DNA from: GCA-002731945 sp913047775
GTDB taxonomy: Bacteria > Pseudomonadota > Alphaproteobacteria > MED-G09
Length of the DNA: 6,458 nucleotides
Assembly (NCBI GenBank): GCA_913047775.1
Contig: CAJWUE010000077.1
Span: forward strand, 1 to 6,458
Direction: 5' to 3'
The translations under genes and the position numbers were made by a program. The stretch's first letter is position 1, and each line of letters starts with the position of its first letter. Of this stretch, positions 1 through 5,204 are shown one piece after another. Below the pieces are notes generated by a model. That model had not been told where the DNA came from and ran no database searches. It saw nothing but the letters and a program-made list of their open reading frames with translations.

Positions 1-2
1 AT

Positions 3-395
3 GACGGAAAAGAAGTGATGGTTCCTAATGAAGATTTAATTACAAACAGAGTTATCAACTACACTCATAGTAATAAAAAAGCTAGAATAAAAATAAATAT
101 AGGCGTTTCTTATGGTTGTGACATTAAAAAAGCACAAGAATTAATACTTGAATCTGCCAAAGAACACCCGAGAACATCTAAGAATCCAACTGCCTTATGT
201 TTTCTTGAAGAATTTGCAGATAATTCTGTTAATTTTATTCTTTTATTTTGGGTTAACGATGTTGTTGAGGGAAGGTACGGACCAAGGAGCGAGGTCTTAT
301 TTTCTATTTGGGATAAATTTAAAGAAAATAATATCGAAATACCCTTTCCACAAAGAGATATTCATATCAAGGGATCTTTGACAGGGGGAGATTAG
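3..395 (+). CDS. MscS-family mechanosensitive channel, C-terminal part (5' end outside the window)
   Basis: The reading frame is open to the left edge (first full codon at 3) and encodes 130 residues ending at the TAG at 393-395, so the GTG at 15 and ATG at 18 are internal codons. MscS-family channels sit in the inner membrane and release small solutes during hypo-osmotic shock. The visible part begins with the beta-domain signature (DGKEVMVPNEDLITNRVINY, residues 1-20), continues through the alpha/beta C-terminal domain, and ends with the IEIPFPQRDIHI segment common near the C-terminus of MscS/MscK-type proteins. The transmembrane helices, including the pore helix, lie upstream and are not seen, so the subfamily cannot be assigned. 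The downstream DUF481-type gene starts 3 nt after the stop and its ribosome-binding site lies inside this gene's last codons, so the two are probably co-transcribed and translationally coupled. Confidence 0.93.
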   Translation, partial: DGKEVMVPNEDLITNRVINYTHSNKKARIKINIGVSYGCDIKKAQELILESAKEHPRTSKNPTALCFLEEFADNSVNFILLFWVNDVVEGRYGPRSEVLFSIWDKFKENNIEIPFPQRDIHIKGSLTGGD

Positions 396-398
396 AAA

Positions 399-1136
399 AT
401 GAGAATTTTTACAATTGTCTTTCTTTTAATTGTAATTACTTATCCCGACTATTCATATAGCCAGATCGTTAATATGGAGTCAGCAAGAAAAGAGAATCTA
501 TTGGGTGCGCATTATGAACTAAATTTTGGATTAAATGGTTCTAGTGGAACTGTTGATAGAACTAACTACACTTTAGAAGGAAGAATAGATTTAAATTCTG
601 AGAAATGGAAAAGATTTGCCATTGTTACTTATAAGAGAGAAGAAAAAGATAGCTCCATAACATCAAATGATACCTTCTTGCATATTAGGGGTGTTAGAAA
701 AATTAACCCACTTCTTGCATTAGAGGGTTTTATTCAAATAAGTGAAAAGCCTCTACAGAAAATTAAAAGAAGAGAATTAATTGGGGCTGGTATTAGGTTA
801 AGCCCATATAAATCAGCTAGAATAGGATTAGGCATTTTTAATGAGAATGAAGAGAGAATTTTGTCTGAGGCAAGAGAAACTGTTAGAATTAACTCCTATA
901 TTACAAACTCTTTTAAGATATCAGAAAGCGCTTCATTTGACTCAACTCTTTACTTGCAGCCCGATATAGAGAATTTTTCAGAGTTAAGGTCTTATATTAT
1001 TTTAAGTTTGCGCTTAAAAATATCTAAAAGATTTTCTTCAATCATAAGCTATGAAAATACCCATGATACATCACCGCCACCCATGACCGACAAATCTAAT
1101 TCGTTTTATGGTGTAAAGTTTAGCTTTGAATATTAA
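399..1136 (+). CDS. DUF481-type outer-membrane beta-barrel protein
   Basis: The 245-residue protein starts with a signal peptide: charged MR, a hydrophobic stretch at about residues 3-15, and likely cleavage after SYS (residue 21). The mature protein opens with QIVNMESAR, close to the opening of DUF481 (YdiY-like) proteins. The rest alternates polar and hydrophobic residues in short strands and ends in FSFEY, an aromatic C-terminus typical of outer-membrane barrels. About 220 mature residues fits this family. The start is supported by a GGGGGAG ribosome-binding site at 383-389 inside the end of the channel gene. Pairing with a mechanosensitive channel suggests an envelope or osmotic role, but that is inference; in E. 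coli the DUF481 protein YdiY is known only as acid-inducible and its function is not established. The family call is by pattern; the outer-membrane location is more secure than the exact family. Confidence 0.8.
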   Translation: MRIFTIVFLLIVITYPDYSYSQIVNMESARKENLLGAHYELNFGLNGSSGTVDRTNYTLEGRIDLNSEKWKRFAIVTYKREEKDSSITSNDTFLHIRGVRKINPLLALEGFIQISEKPLQKIKRRELIGAGIRLSPYKSARIGLGIFNENEERILSEARETVRINSYITNSFKISESASFDSTLYLQPDIENFSELRSYIILSLRLKISKRFSSIISYENTHDTSPPPMTDKSNSFYGVKFSFEY

Positions 1137-1138
1137 TT

Positions 1139-1159
1139 TTATATTGATTTACAATATAA
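1139..1159. terminator. AT-rich hairpin between convergent genes, possible bidirectional terminator
   Basis: An 8-bp perfect inverted repeat, TTATATTG / CAATATAA, flanks the 5-nt loop ATTTA. It begins 3 nt after the stop of the outer-membrane gene and lies 12 nt from the stop of the minus-strand small gene, filling the only gap between them. The stem is almost pure A-T and no clean T-run follows on either strand, so intrinsic termination is only possible. It may instead protect transcript 3' ends. Confidence 0.4.
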
Positions 1160-1171
1160 TATCTTAATAAA

Positions 1172-1279
1172 TTAATAGTTAATAAAATTGAACAAAGTAG
1201 TGGCTAAATGATTTATTTCTGTTTGAAAATATAACGCTAGACATATTCCTATAATGACACCTAATAAAAGCCTTATCAC
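1172..1279 (-). CDS. Small membrane protein, 35 aa, GTG start
   Basis: This short frame starts with GTG at 1279-1277 and ends with TAA at 1174-1172. The peptide begins MIRLLLGVIIGICLALYF, a single hydrophobic helix after one arginine, followed by a short polar tail ending NFINY. A good ribosome-binding site (AAGGA, 1292-1288) lies 8 nt before the GTG. The start is 31 nt after the TPR gene's stop, so it would be the third gene of that minus-strand unit. The N-terminus resembles other tiny single-span proteins beginning LLLGxIIGIxL, but I do not recognise a named family. No function can be assigned. Support comes from the ribosome-binding site, gene spacing and the amphipathic layout; an alignment of homologues would be needed to settle it. 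Confidence 0.6.
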   Translation of the reverse strand: MIRLLLGVIIGICLALYFQTEINHLATTLFNFINY

Positions 1280-1310
1280 TTAAAATTTCCTTAAATATGA
1301 GATAATTGGT

Positions 1311-1874
1311 TTACCATTTCCCTAATTCGACTAACTGAACCTTCTTTTCAAAATATGTTAGGAATTCTGGCTTTAACTCTATTGCCTTCTTGTAATGAAA
1401 GATTGCCTTTTCTATATTATTTAATTTTTCATGAACAAGACCAATATTAAAAAAAACAGCAGATTTATCTTTAATTCCTAATTCAAAAGATTTTTCATAA
1501 AGCTTTAAAGCTTTATTATAATTTCTTTTAAGGTAATAACTATTTCCAGAATTGAGCGCGACTTCGGATTGAACCCCATCATATTCTTTTCCTCTATTAA
1601 GAGTAAGCAATGCTTTATCTGGTTGAGAGAAATTGTTATAGATTATTCCAAGATTCACATAGGTTGCTCCCCTATTTTTGGGTGAAAGAGAGTTATCATT
1701 TAAAGCATTCTTACACTTGTTAATGACTGATCTAGTTTCATAACCAAACTTTGCTCCATGGTAACAAAGTGTGGCCTCGCCCTTTCCTAGTACGGTGATT
1801 GCAGCATGACTATAGCTGGAAACAAGAAAAACAATAAAAAATACTATAAAAATATATGTATAATTTTCTTTCAT
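1311..1874 (-). CDS. Exported TPR-repeat protein
   Basis: The protein has 187 residues. A signal peptide covers about residues 1-24 (hydrophobic core 7-19, likely cleavage SHA|A), so it should act in the periplasm. The mature part starts with ITVLGKGEATLCYHGAKFG and has two cysteines (C37, C54) that could form a disulfide. About three TPR units follow (roughly 70-103, 105-138 and 139-172), with typical N-LG-Y, KAL-LYEKS and KAI-HYKKAIELKP positions. TPR proteins are protein-binding scaffolds; the partner here is unknown. The start is 9 nt after the stop of the upstream NTF2-like gene. I see no ribosome-binding site at normal distance (the nearest GGGAG is about 22 nt upstream), so translation may depend on the preceding gene. 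Proteins with this cysteine layout before TPRs are, as I recall, common in alphaproteobacteria. Confidence 0.85.
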   Translation of the reverse strand: MKENYTYIFIVFFIVFLVSSYSHAAITVLGKGEATLCYHGAKFGYETRSVINKCKNALNDNSLSPKNRGATYVNLGIIYNNFSQPDKALLTLNRGKEYDGVQSEVALNSGNSYYLKRNYNKALKLYEKSFELGIKDKSAVFFNIGLVHEKLNNIEKAIFHYKKAIELKPEFLTYFEKKVQLVELGKW

Positions 1875-1883
1875 TTTAAAAAT

Positions 1884-2381
1884 CTAAATAAATTCTCCCG
1901 GGATAATATTATCTTGCACATGTCTTTCAGGCCAAAAGAATTCTAAACTTGTTCTTTTGATTTTCCAAGAGTTGTCTATTTTTTCATATTCTTCATCATA
2001 TAAAGCAAACCAAAGAAACGGATTTTCGTCAGGCTTTACATCGGTTACAATATCAACAAGATAAACTCTACCTTTTGCTGAAGTTGGCCCTGTGATCTCA
2101 ACAAGATGATTAGTGTTAACATGCATACTTGCAAAGGGATTATCCATAGTTTCTTTAAAGGTCTCTTTATAATTATTTAAAATTGTCTCTTTTCCTCTCC
2201 ATTCACCATATGGCCCATATTCACACAGCGCATCTTCTGCAAATACTTCCATTAACTTATCGAGATCGCGAATATCCATAAAATACGAATAATGTAATCG
2301 CATTTTTTTTATATCTTCTATCTCAATTAAATTTTTTATTTTTTTGATATCACTTTCCGTGAGTTCTGATCTATCTGTCAT
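1884..2381 (-). CDS. NTF2/SnoaL-like domain protein (SnoaL_4 type)
   Basis: I place the start at the ATG at 2381-2379 (165 aa), because GGAGA at 2397-2393 then sits 11 nt upstream; a TTG six codons earlier overlaps that site and is unlikely. An N-terminal helix is followed by a single NTF2-like cone fold: IEDIKKMRLHYSYFMDIRD, then DKLMEVFAEDALCEYGPYGEWRGKE, then strands with SMHVNTNHLVEI, GRVYLVDIV and WKIKRTSLEFF. This order matches SnoaL-like proteins, which include ketosteroid isomerases, dehydratases, polyketide cyclases and ring-hydroxylase small subunits. No signal peptide is seen, so it should be cytoplasmic. Substrate and reaction cannot be read from sequence. It heads a unit with the TPR gene and the 35-aa peptide, and is divergent from a hotdog thioesterase 78 nt away, which hints at shared control. 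Confidence 0.85.
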   Translation of the reverse strand: MTDRSELTESDIKKIKNLIEIEDIKKMRLHYSYFMDIRDLDKLMEVFAEDALCEYGPYGEWRGKETILNNYKETFKETMDNPFASMHVNTNHLVEITGPTSAKGRVYLVDIVTDVKPDENPFLWFALYDEEYEKIDNSWKIKRTSLEFFWPERHVQDNIIPGEFI

Positions 2382-2459
2382 AATATATATTTTCTCCAAC
2401 TGAATCTTAAGGTATTATTCTATAATAAATAAAGCATAATCAAACCTATAAAGAAGACA
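2382..2459. promoter_or_regulatory. Divergent promoter region
   Basis: This 78-nt gap separates the divergently transcribed NTF2-like and thioesterase genes, so promoters for both are expected here. On the plus strand a consensus -10 TATAAT lies at 2421-2426, without a good -35. On the minus strand TTGATT (2443-2438) precedes the -10-like AATAAT (2419-2414) with an 18-nt spacer. The two -10 candidates almost touch, so the promoters may compete. The elements are assigned by eye and are uncertain. Confidence 0.4.
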
Positions 2460-2870
2460 ATGAAAAAAAACCCTCCTGAGTTAAAAGATTTTAAAACCTG
2501 GCACGTTAAAGAACCTTTTGAAGATTATACTGGTCCTTTTTTCTATAAAAAAGAACCTGATGGTAGAAATTTAGCAGCTTTTCAATGCAAGAAACAACAT
2601 CTTAATTCAATAGATACTTTACATGGGGGGATGATAATGGCATTTGCTGATTATGCATTATTTGTTATTGGTCATGAACATACCTCTCTAGAAAACTACG
2701 TTACAATTAGTTGTAACACGGAATTTTTAAGAGGATCTACACCTGAAGGAATCGTTTACGCCAATGGTGAAGTTACCCGATCTTCTAAAACAATGCTTTT
2801 TATAAAAGGTAAAATATTTTATCAAGATCTAATTTTAGCGACCTTTAGTGGAATATTAAAAAAAGTCTGA
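2460..2870 (+). CDS. PaaI-like hotdog-fold acyl-CoA thioesterase
   Basis: The 136-residue protein is the usual length for a single 4HBT/PaaI hotdog domain. The family signature is seen at residues 47-67: HLNSIDTLHGGMIMAFADYAL, with N49, the HGG at 55-57 and D64 in the expected places for the oxyanion and nucleophile-activating positions of PaaI thioesterases. The rest follows the hotdog strand order, including ISCNTEFLRGSTPEG and a closing strand ending LATFSGIL. These enzymes hydrolyse acyl-CoA thioesters in the cytoplasm as dimers or tetramers; the chain specificity cannot be told. The ATG is preceded by AAGAAG at about 5 nt. It is divergent from the NTF2-like gene and ends 4 nt before the end of the convergent coiled-coil gene. 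Confidence 0.88.
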   Translation: MKKNPPELKDFKTWHVKEPFEDYTGPFFYKKEPDGRNLAAFQCKKQHLNSIDTLHGGMIMAFADYALFVIGHEHTSLENYVTISCNTEFLRGSTPEGIVYANGEVTRSSKTMLFIKGKIFYQDLILATFSGILKKV

Positions 2871-2874
2871 CCTC

Positions 2875-3036
2875 TTAAAGATTATCTATTCTTTCTTCAA
2901 GTTCTCTAATTCTTTTTTCAAGTTTTTCAACTTCTTCTTTTTTAACAAAGCCAGATTCTTTCATAAACTTTTCAAGAGCCGGCTTCATCATTTTTTCCAT
3001 ACCCTTAAGGTCTTTGGCCATATTTAAAAGATTCAT
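2875..3036 (-). CDS. Small coiled-coil protein, 53 aa
   Basis: The frame runs from ATG at 3036-3034 to TAA at 2877-2875. A strong ribosome-binding site (GAGGG, 3045-3041) lies 4 nt upstream, and the start is 25 nt after the DUF3147 stop. The first half is methionine- and lysine-rich (MNLLNMAKDLKGMEKMMKPA) and could be an amphipathic helix. The second half, from about residue 30, reads FVKKEEVEKLEKRIRELEER and forms a regular leucine heptad ending DNL. A 'V-x-K/R-E-E-V' turn before a C-terminal leucine coiled coil is shared by UbiK/BMFP-type accessory factors and by phasin-like granule proteins, but this protein is shorter than either and the resemblance is too general for a name. No signal peptide or membrane span is seen. 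It is the last gene of the six-gene minus-strand run, and its end is 4 nt from the convergent thioesterase. Confidence 0.75.
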   Translation of the reverse strand: MNLLNMAKDLKGMEKMMKPALEKFMKESGFVKKEEVEKLEKRIRELEERIDNL

Positions 3037-3061
3037 TTTTCCCTCTAAAATAAAACTTATC

Positions 3062-3412
3062 TTATAAGTGAATATTTAGTTTATTCAAAACAATTATATA
3101 TATCCAATATGAAAATAATGTAGTTAAGCTTGCCAAAATTAATGAGATTGGAAAAGAATTAGTTAGTTTAATTACTAAAGGAAGAATTATTAAAAAGATT
3201 AAAGACGGAAGTACCATATAAAGAATACTTATAGATAAATCTGAAATCTTTTCTAAATCATTTGTTTCATAATAAATCCATATGAAGGCTAGGAACGATG
3301 TAATTGGAATAGAAGCCACAATACCAGCTAAAAAAGTAGATTTTTTAGCTACTTCAGAAATAAGTAAAACTAAAATTGCTGTAATTAAGATTTTTAAAAC
3401 GTAATAAAAAAT
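3062..3412 (-). CDS. DUF3147-type inner-membrane protein, probable ATT start
   Basis: The protein has four predicted membrane helices (about residues 3-19, 27-46, 60-81 and 87-109) in 116 residues, with the motifs LKILITAILVLLISEVAKKS, IPITSFLAFIWIYYETND and VLPSLIFLIILPL, which match my memory of DUF3147 inner-membrane proteins (usually about 115-120 aa). The function of this family is unknown. The first conventional start in this frame is a GTG at 3319, which would remove helix 1 and cut helix 2. The frame stays open upstream to a TGA at 3436-3434 with no ATG, GTG or TTG before that GTG. The best start is the ATT at 3412-3410: GGAG at 3424-3421 is 8 nt upstream, and the ATT overlaps the previous gene's stop by one base (TAATT). 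A G-to-T change, or a sequencing error, from an ordinary TAATG junction would give the same picture. Confidence 0.82.
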   Translation of the reverse strand: MFYYVLKILITAILVLLISEVAKKSTFLAGIVASIPITSFLAFIWIYYETNDLEKISDLSISILYMVLPSLIFLIILPLVIKLTNSFPISLILASLTTLFSYWIYIIVLNKLNIHL

Positions 3413-3537
3413 TAAACTTTCTCCAATTTCTTCTCATTCTTATTTCTATTATATTTCTTTTTTTCTTGTACTATTCTTTCATGAGTGCCTTGATGCTGTC
3501 TAACAATCCTAGTCTTTTTTGGTGCTTTTTTCTTCAT
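3412..3537 (-). CDS. Small, very basic protein, 41 aa
   Basis: The frame starts with ATG at 3537-3535 and ends with TAA at 3414-3412, sharing its last base with the start of the DUF3147 gene. The peptide starts MKKKAPKKTRIVRQHQGTHE and continues RIVQEKKKYNRNK. It carries 12 Lys and 4 Arg against 4 Glu, and no hydrophobic segment. This composition suits a nucleic-acid- or ribosome-binding protein, but I cannot name a family. The ATG is 6 nt after the preceding NTF2-like gene's stop; only A-rich sequence precedes it, with no clear ribosome-binding site, so translation may be coupled. Its C-terminal codons (TTG GAG AAA) hold the ribosome-binding site for the DUF3147 gene, which ties the two genes together. 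The RIVRQHQGTHERIV core looks like a real conserved motif rather than random low-complexity sequence. Confidence 0.65.
   Translation of the reverse strand: MKKKAPKKTRIVRQHQGTHERIVQEKKKYNRNKNEKKLEKV
3418..3424 (-). promoter_or_regulatory. Ribosome-binding site fixing the ATT start of the DUF3147 gene
   Basis: On the minus strand the bases read GGAGAAA. GGAG ends 8 nt before the ATT at 3412. No ATG, GTG or TTG lies at a suitable distance in any frame that continues as a protein, so this site is what points to ATT as the start. Confidence 0.65.
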
Positions 3538-3543
3538 TTTTTA

Positions 3544-4107
3544 TTAGTTTGGCCAAGAATTTCTAGCCCCTTCTAATGTTAAAATATCTTTTGAATCTAA
3601 TTCATCAAGTGAACTACCTGTTTCATCAATATAACAAATCTCACCACCAAGAAGCATTTCTCCGTTAATGTCTTCAAAAGGAAAAAACCAAGATAAATGT
3701 GCATGAGAAAGATACCATTTATCTGGATCTACCGTTTTGTCCCCTTGTTCAATTAGCACTTTACCCGGTACTTGTTGATACCATTCTCCATCGCATGCTA
3801 CCCCCCAATCGCCAGGTGAACAATGATGTATCTCTAATTCTATAAGGCTACTATGAGAATTCCACATATTATAATAAAAATCTTTAACTTCTTTCATCCC
3901 CCTAAGGACTCCATTATTAAAACTTCCAAAGAATTTGTACTCTGGGTTTGGCACTATAGTATTAAAAATTTCAGGATCTTGAAGACACTCATATTTTAAA
4001 TGATGCCGCATATTATTTAACATTGACTTGTGTCTAGGGTCTGAAAAGGAATCCATAAATTCAGTATATCTATACCAACCTTTGTTAGGATTGATCTTCT
4101 TTATCAT
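3544..4107 (-). CDS. NTF2/SnoaL-like protein, 187 aa
   Basis: A strong ribosome-binding site (GAGGGGGG at 4119-4112, 4 nt before the ATG) fixes the start. After an N-terminal helical part (WYRYTEFMDSF, then MLNNMRHHLKYECLQD) comes an NTF2-like core: the FNNGVLRGMKEVKDFYYNMW helix (about 62-81), the strand LIELEIHHCSPGDWGVACDG, then LSHAHLSWFFPFEDINGEML and a final GEICYIDE strand. The pattern resembles SnoaL-like polyketide-cyclase or ester-cyclase families, in which the cone-shaped pocket binds a small hydrophobic substrate. Which residues are catalytic cannot be assigned. It has no signal peptide. It is not closely similar to the other NTF2-like protein in the window (1884-2381). It is the third gene of the minus-strand run and ends with tandem stops, TAATAA. 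Confidence 0.8.
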   Translation of the reverse strand: MIKKINPNKGWYRYTEFMDSFSDPRHKSMLNNMRHHLKYECLQDPEIFNTIVPNPEYKFFGSFNNGVLRGMKEVKDFYYNMWNSHSSLIELEIHHCSPGDWGVACDGEWYQQVPGKVLIEQGDKTVDPDKWYLSHAHLSWFFPFEDINGEMLLGGEICYIDETGSSLDELDSKDILTLEGARNSWPN

Positions 4108-4133
4108 AACACCCCCCTCAATCTGAAATATGA

Positions 4134-4214
4134 TTAGCTAGCAACCCATATCCACCAGAAATACGTTATAACTAACCAGACAAGAGTCCCACTTAATAAC
4201 TTAATAATAAACAC
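4134..4214 (-). CDS. Possible 26-aa single-span membrane peptide, GTG start
   Basis: A GTG at 4214-4212 opens a frame that ends with TAA at 4136-4134. The peptide begins MFIIKLLSGTLVWLVITYFW and ends WIWVAS: one hydrophobic helix with one lysine near the N-terminus and four tryptophans. AAGGA at 4225-4221 lies 6 nt before the GTG, and the start is 15 nt after the upstream gene's stop; the next gene follows 26 nt later. This explains a 122-nt gap in an otherwise packed operon. An overlapping ATG at 4216 gives only a 7-codon frame. No known family is recognised. The small size means chance cannot be excluded, but the hydrophobicity, ribosome-binding site and spacing agree. Confidence 0.5.
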   Translation of the reverse strand: MFIIKLLSGTLVWLVITYFWWIWVAS

Positions 4215-4229
4215 ATTCTTTCCTTTTTT

Positions 4230-5021
4230 TTAAAGTGGTTTTCTAAAAAGAAGAGTCATTCTGTCACTTTCTCCTATCTCTTCATATATTTCTCTATCTA
4301 TATCTTTTAATCTATATGTTGGTGGTAGTGTCCAGACGCCCTTAGAATAGTCCTTTTTATCCTTCCAATTCGAATTTATTTCAGACTTGTCAGAAAGTAC
4401 AAACCCAACCTGATTTGCTAAATTAATTATATATTTTTCTGTGACATATCCGCTATTATACATATCCACAAGCGAGGTTCCAGGACTTGCCCTATGTTCA
4501 ACCACACCGAATATCCCTCCTGGTTTTAATGCAGAGTATGCCTGTTGGAATATTTTTTTTGCTCCCTTAGCATTATTATCCAACCAATTATGAACATTTC
4601 TAAAAGTTAAAACAGCATCTACAGTTGCATCTTCAGCTAGTTTTTCAAAAAGATATATGATTTCTACTTTCTTATAGACTTCATTGCTTTTAAGTTTCTT
4701 TACAAAATTTTTGAAACTTCGTTGAGCATAATCGCCTAAAGCAGGATTATAAGGGGCTGTAATAAGACGACCTTCATCATACATATACATTGCAAGTATT
4801 TCTGTATACCATCCCCCGCCTGGAGAAAGCTCAACAACTGTCATTTCAGGTTTAATTTCAAAGAAACTCAATGTTTCGTAAGGATGGCGGGAATCATCTC
4901 TTATAATATTGCTAGTTAATCGATGGTCGCTTTTAATGGATTCTTGTAAATTATGAGCCTCTAAGTTACTAGCAAAAATAATCATAAAGAAAAATAAAGT
5001 AGTAAGTATTTTTTTAATCAT
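4230..5021 (-). CDS. Exported class I methyltransferase-like protein (COG4798-like)
   Basis: The start is the ATG at 5021-5019 (263 aa). AAGGAA at 5033-5028 sits correctly for it, whereas the TTG two codons earlier would be 0-1 nt from that site. Residues 1-22 form a signal peptide (MIKKIL, hydrophobic core 5-17, likely cleavage after NLEA). A class I Rossmann fold follows: motif I is VVELSPGGGWYTEIL (about 62-76), TFRNVHNWL lies at 139-147, LKPGG at 165-169 and VVEHR at 173-177. These features match the 'predicted methyltransferase' group COG4798, whose members often carry signal peptides. The GGG loop is kept, so cofactor binding is possible. SAM is a cytosolic cofactor, so an exported enzyme of this fold is puzzling; its substrate is unknown. 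It is the first gene of a six-gene minus-strand run. Confidence 0.87.
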   Translation of the reverse strand: MIKKILTTLFFFMIIFASNLEAHNLQESIKSDHRLTSNIIRDDSRHPYETLSFFEIKPEMTVVELSPGGGWYTEILAMYMYDEGRLITAPYNPALGDYAQRSFKNFVKKLKSNEVYKKVEIIYLFEKLAEDATVDAVLTFRNVHNWLDNNAKGAKKIFQQAYSALKPGGIFGVVEHRASPGTSLVDMYNSGYVTEKYIINLANQVGFVLSDKSEINSNWKDKKDYSKGVWTLPPTYRLKDIDREIYEEIGESDRMTLLFRKPL

Positions 5022-5204
5022 TTTCAATTCCTTAGTTTATTTTTTTAGGTACAAAATCTCTAAGCGTTTTATATGTTATGGATTTATTTGTTGCTTCGAT
5101 AATTATTTTATTAAGATTATATATTTTTACAAATGACTCAAATCTTTTTGTGAAAACTTTTCAGAAAGGTTCTAATAAGATATGACAATCTAGTTATAAG
5201 AGAG
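5022..5204 (-). promoter_or_regulatory. Leader and probable promoter region of the methyltransferase operon
   Basis: This gap between tRNA-Lys and the methyltransferase gene holds a consensus -10 TATAAT at 5121-5116 (minus strand). The nearest -35-like hexamer, TTTGAG at 5142-5137, is weak and only 15 nt away. If used, the promoter would give a leader of nearly 90 nt. The AAGGAA ribosome-binding site is at 5033-5028. An unexplained 42-codon open stretch without a usual start codon runs from 5160 to 5035 (see findings). No clear terminator for the tRNA is visible. Confidence 0.35.

Noticed and set aside
15..17. GTG as start of the first gene
   Set aside because: The frame is open to the window edge and the preceding codons (DGKE) belong to the conserved MscS beta domain.
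148..381. 77-codon plus-strand frame inside the channel gene
   Set aside because: It overlaps the well-conserved MscS frame in another phase and its translation resembles no family.
2397..2399. TTG start for the NTF2-like gene
   Set aside because: The codon overlaps the GGAGA ribosome-binding site that serves the ATG at 2381.
2858..2875. T-run on the minus strand after the coiled-coil gene as an intrinsic terminator
   Set aside because: The seven-T run has no stable hairpin before it and lies inside the thioesterase coding end.
3317..3319. GTG start for the DUF3147 gene
   Set aside because: It would remove helix 1 and cut helix 2, and no ribosome-binding site precedes it.
5025..5027. TTG start for the methyltransferase-like gene
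   Set aside because: It directly abuts the AAGGAA site; the ATG at 5021 is correctly spaced.
5155..5171. Inverted repeat AACCTTTCTGAAAAGTT as a terminator for tRNA-Lys
   Set aside because: It has a mismatch, only a 3-nt loop and no proper T-run, so it is not convincing.
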